A stretch of 37,047 bases of DNA from Alistipes sp. (GTDB taxonomy: Bacteria; Bacteroidota; Bacteroidia; Bacteroidales; Rikenellaceae): positions 1-37,047 of the forward strand of contig JAGBTP010000062.1 of assembly GCA_017631255.1 (NCBI GenBank), read 5' to 3'. Within the stretch, counting starts at the first letter, position 1. Each line of letters begins with the position of its first letter. The notes under the pieces are model-generated. The model was not told the DNA's origin. It saw only the letters and a program-made list of their open reading frames with translations, and searched no databases. Both the position numbers and the translations under genes were made by a program. Of this stretch, positions 33,720 through 37,047 are shown one piece after another.

Positions 33720-34745
33720 TTATATCTTGCGCACATTGCGCTCCCAGGCCCAGGCAGCCTTTAGCGTATCGCTGAGCTCCCTCTCAGCACGCCAGAGCAG
33801 CACCTCGTTGGCACGCGAGGTATCGGCCCACACCGCCGTAACATCACCCGCACGACGGGGCGCCACGCGATAGTTGAGTTTCAGGCTATTAGCCTCCTCG
33901 AAGCCCTTGACGAGCTCGAATACCGACACGGGGCGACCTGTGCCGATGTTGAATACCTCGTATCGCTCCTCCGACCTCTTAGCCACCATACGGCCTATCG
34001 CTGCGGTGTGTGCGCGCGCCAGGTCTACGATGTCGATATAGTCTCTCAGGCACGAGCCGTCGGGCGTTGGGTAGTCGTCGCCAAAGATGCTCAGGCACTC
34101 CCTCACCCCCGCTGCCGTCTGCGTGATATAGGGCACGAGGTTATTGGGCACGCCACGAGGCAACTCGCCAATGAGCGCCGATGGGTGGGCGCCGATGGGG
34201 TTAAAGTACCTGAGTGCTATGCCCCTAAGTGCACTATTAGCCGCCACATTATCTCGAAGAATATCCTCCGACATCTGCTTAGTATTGCCATATGGCGAGG
34301 TTGCGCTCTTGCGCGGCGTGAGCTCCGTAACGGGCAGCACATCGGCATCGCCATAGACCGTAGCCGACGACGAGAACACGATGTTCTCCCTGCCGTACTC
34401 GACCATAAGCTCCACGAGGTTAAGCAACGACAGGAGGTTATTGCGATAGTACTTTGCCGGCTTGTCGACCGACTCGCCCACGGCCTTAAATGCCGCAAAG
34501 TGGATAGCCGAGTTGAAGTCGTACTTGCGGAATACCGCCTCGAGGGCCTCCCTATCGCAGCAGTCCACCTGCTCAAAGGCGGGGCGCACACCCGTAATAC
34601 GCTCGATACCATCGAGCGACGAGGGGTCGCTATTGGAGAAGTTATCGACGATGACAACCTCATAACCTGCATTTATCAGCTCGACCACCGTGTGCGAGCC
34701 GATGTAGCCAGCACCGCCAGCCACAAGTACACTCCTATTGTTCAT
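33720..34745 (-). CDS. galE: UDP-glucose 4-epimerase
   Basis: 341 residues, extended short-chain dehydrogenase. NAD is bound by VAGGAGYIGSH at the N terminus. The catalytic pair is the Ser/Thr of FSSSATVYG and the YGNTK tyrosine/lysine. It interconverts UDP-glucose and UDP-galactose, feeding galactose use and surface polysaccharide synthesis. Length matches the family. First gene of a minus-strand series with the barrel, mscS and rmuC; the 55-nt gap to the barrel gene makes co-transcription plausible but not certain. Confidence 0.96.
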   Translation of the reverse strand: MNNRSVLVAGGAGYIGSHTVVELINAGYEVVIVDNFSNSDPSSLDGIERITGVRPAFEQVDCCDREALEAVFRKYDFNSAIHFAAFKAVGESVDKPAKYYRNNLLSLLNLVELMVEYGRENIVFSSSATVYGDADVLPVTELTPRKSATSPYGNTKQMSEDILRDNVAANSALRGIALRYFNPIGAHPSALIGELPRGVPNNLVPYITQTAAGVRECLSIFGDDYPTPDGSCLRDYIDIVDLARAHTAAIGRMVAKRSEERYEVFNIGTGRPVSVFELVKGFEEANSLKLNYRVAPRRAGDVTAVWADTSRANEVLLWRAERELSDTLKAAWAWERNVRKI

Positions 34746-34769
34746 ACGGCAAAAAGTTTTTTCAACCTA

Positions 34770-34777
34770 CAAAGATA
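34770..34777 (-). promoter_or_regulatory. -7 element of the galE promoter
   Basis: The minus strand reads TATCTTTG, 25 nt upstream of the galE start. Confidence 0.6.
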
Positions 34778-34871
34778 AAATTTTTATTTGCAATAACCAC
34801 CGCTTTTCCGTTTTTATCGCACATAAATAAAATATTATGGTCGTAGTGTGCAAAAAAATTGCTAAAATGTG

Positions 34872-34900
34872 CGATAGTTCTATCGAATTTTATACCTTTG
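34872..34900 (+). promoter_or_regulatory. Promoter of the Sel1 gene with a palindrome
   Basis: TACCTTTG at 34893-34900 is an exact -7 match. CGATAG-TT-CTATCG (34872-34885) is a perfect 14-bp inverted repeat over the -33 region and could be an operator. Confidence 0.6.
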
Positions 34901-34980
34901 TACTGTTTTCAACGAACCAGTGAGCGGGAATAGTGTGACCGAAGTTCGTTTTATTAGTGTAACTAAACATTGGAATTACA

Positions 34981-35667
34981 GTGAAAGAGATCTACGAGCA
35001 GAGTCTTTGCCAGCTCGAGAGCGGCAACTTTGCAGAGGGTATAAAGCTATTGCAGGAGGCTGCCGACGCAGGCTGGGCCGATGCACAGTATAAATTGGCG
35101 ATGTGCTACCTCGAGGGTCAGGGCGTGGAGTGCGACGAGGCTAAGGCAGCACTGCTACTCTTCGACGCCGGCGTGCAGGGTCACGCCGCCGCACAGCGCG
35201 AAATGGGCCGATGCTATGCCGAAGGCAGGGGCATCGAGCAGAGCGATGTCGAGTCGTTCAAGTGGTACCGTGCTGCGGCGCGTGGCGGTAATGTCGAGGC
35301 ACAGTACGAGCTTGGCAACTGCTACCACAATGGCGTAGGCGTGGAGGTAAATATCGACCTTGCAGCCAAGTACTACGGCGCTGCGGCAGAGGGTGGCTAC
35401 GACCTTGCACAGATAGCCTATGGCCACTGCTATGCGCTGGGCGAGGGTGTTGTTGCCGACCCAAAGATGGCATTTAGATGGTACCTCGACGCCGCACACC
35501 AGTGGAAGAGCGACTACGCGATGTTCATCGTGGGCAGCTGCTACGAGCAGGGCAAGGGCGTGGAGCGCGATGTGGAGCGAGCACGCAAGTGGTACAGCCG
35601 TGCCGCTACGGATGGCTACGAGGATGCCATCCACGCACTGCACGACTTGGAGGGTATGTTGGTGTAA
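34981..35667 (+). CDS. Sel1-like repeat protein
   Basis: 228 residues starting at GTG; an in-frame stop seven codons upstream and no nearby ATG fix this start. Five to six Sel1 (TPR-like) repeats of about 36 residues run the whole length, e.g. AQYKLAMCYLEGQGVECDEAKA (partial), AQYELGNCYHNGVGV and GSCYEQGKGVERDVERA. There is no signal peptide or membrane segment, so it is probably a cytosolic adaptor for protein-protein contacts. Partner unknown. It is a single-gene unit with its own promoter and a terminator 46 nt after the stop. Confidence 0.9.
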   Translation: MKEIYEQSLCQLESGNFAEGIKLLQEAADAGWADAQYKLAMCYLEGQGVECDEAKAALLLFDAGVQGHAAAQREMGRCYAEGRGIEQSDVESFKWYRAAARGGNVEAQYELGNCYHNGVGVEVNIDLAAKYYGAAAEGGYDLAQIAYGHCYALGEGVVADPKMAFRWYLDAAHQWKSDYAMFIVGSCYEQGKGVERDVERARKWYSRAATDGYEDAIHALHDLEGMLV

Positions 35668-35712
35668 ATCACCACTATAACCCACACATACACAGAGCAC
35701 TAACAACAAACT

Positions 35713-35748
35713 AAGTGGCGCGAATGGGATATGTCGTGCCACTTTAAT
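35713..35748 (+). terminator. Terminator after the Sel1 gene
   Basis: AAGTGGCGCGA (35713-35723) pairs with TCGTGCCACTT (35734-35744) over 11 bp with one G-T, followed by TAAT; the T-run is short. Confidence 0.7.
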
Positions 35749-35770
35749 AGGTTAATACAGAATTAAAGGT

Positions 35771-37021
35771 ATGAAGGTATATAAATTCGGCGGCGCCTCG
35801 GTTAAGGATGCGGCAGGCGTGAGAAACCTACGCGATATTGTCCTTGGCGAGAGCGACCTCTTCATCATCGTTTCGGCGATGGGTAAGACCACCAACGCCC
35901 TCGAGGGCGTATTCCAGGCTATGCAGCAGGGCGACGAGAGCCTCGCCTTGGAGCGCATCGACGCCAGCTACGCCTACCACCGCACCATTATCGACGACCT
36001 TATGGGTGCCGACATCACCATCGAGCAGGTCGACAAGCTCTTCGAGCAGCTACGCAACACCGTGCGCAACACCATCTACCGTAGCTCCGATGCCGAGTTG
36101 TGGTACGACACCATCGTCGCCTTTGGCGAGCTTGTATCTACAACCATCATCTCGAACTACCTCAACGGCCACGGCGTGAGCAACCATTGGGTCGATATGC
36201 GTCGTGCCTTCATCACTGAGCAGCGACATAAGGATGCCAATGTCAACCTCGAGGCCACTGCCGTGCGCCTCAAGCGCGAGATTGAGGGCAGCAACGCCAC
36301 GGTATTCGTGGGTCAGGGCTTCATCGGCGGCGCCCCCGACGGTACCACCACCACGCTCGGTCGTGAGGGCTCGGACTACTCGGCTGCCATCGTGGCAAAT
36401 GTTCTCGATGCCGAGTCGATGAGTGTATGGAAGGATGTCGACGGCATCCTCAACGCCGACCCAAAGATCTTCCCCGATGCGCGCAAGATTGAGCGCCTGA
36501 GCTATACCGACACCATCGAGATGGCGTATAGCGGTGCACAGATCATCCACCCTAAGACTATTAAGCCCCTGGAGGCCAAGCGCATACCGCTCTATGTTCG
36601 CCCCTTTGGCAACAAGCACGCCTCTGGCTCAGCGATTACGGGCGATGTGGAGCGTGCCTACGAGCCTATAATGATTCAGAAGAGTCAGGTGCTCCTCAAC
36701 CTCCACTCGCGAGACCTCTCGTTCGTGCTCGAGGAGAAGTTCGCAAAGGTCTTCACCACGCTCGATAGCCACCGCATACGCATCAACCTGGTGCACAACT
36801 CGGCGGTTAACCTCTACATCGCTGTCGACGCCTCGTGGCATATCGACGATGCCGTCTCGGAGCTTGCCGCCGAGGGCTTCGATGTTGAGAAGATTGAGGA
36901 TGTGGAGATGGTCACCATCCGCTACTACACCGACGAGCTCTACCACCGCTATGCCTTCGACGAGCGCATCATCATCAAGCAGACAACCCCCCACTCTCTC
37001 CGCTTTGTCAGGACGAAGTAA
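35771..37021 (+). CDS. lysC: Aspartate kinase, monofunctional
   Basis: 416 residues. The N-terminal KFGGASV (usual KFGGTSV) binds ATP/aspartate, FIIVSAMGKTTNAL follows, and TLGREGSDYSAA is the family substrate motif (usual TLGRGGSD). The C-terminal 130 residues (from about VLLNLHSRDLSFV) form two ACT-type regulatory domains. It phosphorylates aspartate, the first step towards lysine, threonine and methionine. No homoserine dehydrogenase domain is fused, which fits a separate hom gene in this window. No exact -7 match is seen between the preceding terminator and the ATG. The sequence ends 26 nt after its stop. Confidence 0.96.
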   Translation: MKVYKFGGASVKDAAGVRNLRDIVLGESDLFIIVSAMGKTTNALEGVFQAMQQGDESLALERIDASYAYHRTIIDDLMGADITIEQVDKLFEQLRNTVRNTIYRSSDAELWYDTIVAFGELVSTTIISNYLNGHGVSNHWVDMRRAFITEQRHKDANVNLEATAVRLKREIEGSNATVFVGQGFIGGAPDGTTTTLGREGSDYSAAIVANVLDAESMSVWKDVDGILNADPKIFPDARKIERLSYTDTIEMAYSGAQIIHPKTIKPLEAKRIPLYVRPFGNKHASGSAITGDVERAYEPIMIQKSQVLLNLHSRDLSFVLEEKFAKVFTTLDSHRIRINLVHNSAVNLYIAVDASWHIDDAVSELAAEGFDVEKIEDVEMVTIRYYTDELYHRYAFDERIIIKQTTPHSLRFVRTK

Positions 37022-37047
37022 TACAACAAGCAGGAGCGGCGCACCCA

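Noticed and set aside
1-37047. CRISPR array, insertion sequence, integrase or rRNA gene
   Set aside because: No regularly spaced short repeats, no transposase or integrase motif and no rRNA sequence were seen.

Overview
The window looks like chromosomal DNA of a gut-type Bacteroidales bacterium, most likely near Alistipes/Rikenellaceae. Several genes start behind a TAnnTTTG -7 element of the Bacteroidetes sigma factor, and Shine-Dalgarno sites are mostly absent. The gene set is typical of the phylum: an EF-G2 paralog, RicT and GldH in one operon, an NhaD antiporter, an alpha-oxoamine synthase of the sphingolipid/sulfonolipid type, an OmpA protein, a BspA-like leucine-rich repeat lipoprotein and an rSAM/lipoprotein pair. 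The genus is an inference from gene content and base composition, not from a marker gene.

Left third (1-13.3 kb). A partial EF-G paralog on the minus strand is followed by a large outer-membrane barrel protein. Next comes a tight plus-strand operon, ricT-gldH-trmB-rlmD. lysS-tpiA runs on the minus strand, and nhaD diverges from lysS. Middle (13.3-22.2 kb). A large imperfect palindrome lies upstream of the alpha-oxoamine synthase. An OmpA protein follows, convergent with a two-gene unit made of a small lipoprotein and a SPASM-type radical SAM enzyme. After a cold-shock protein comes a methionine operon, metY-metX-hom (homoserine to O-acetylhomoserine to homocysteine). It is preceded by a 230-nt leader that encodes a short peptide ending in a cluster of Met codons and a Cys codon.

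Island (about 22.3-25.5 kb). An AT-rich accessory segment holds an unknown lipoprotein and a BspA-like repeat lipoprotein. Two 249-bp near-identical repeats flank the second gene. The right-hand repeat abuts a tRNA-Leu(TAG) gene and carries an inverted copy of that tRNA's 3' end.

Right third (25.6-37 kb). This part holds a flavoprotein, a sodium:solute symporter, a DUF1232 membrane protein, a GC-rich tandem repeat and a strong candidate small RNA with its own promoter and terminator. A minus-strand series galE-barrel-mscS-rmuC follows, then a Sel1-repeat protein and lysC (aspartate kinase).

The best candidates for an undescribed system are the rSAM/lipoprotein pair (16.4-17.95 kb), the Met-rich leader peptide before metY (18.4-18.67 kb), the structured tRNA-linked repeat (23.5 and 25.2 kb) and the orphan small RNA (29.75-29.95 kb).
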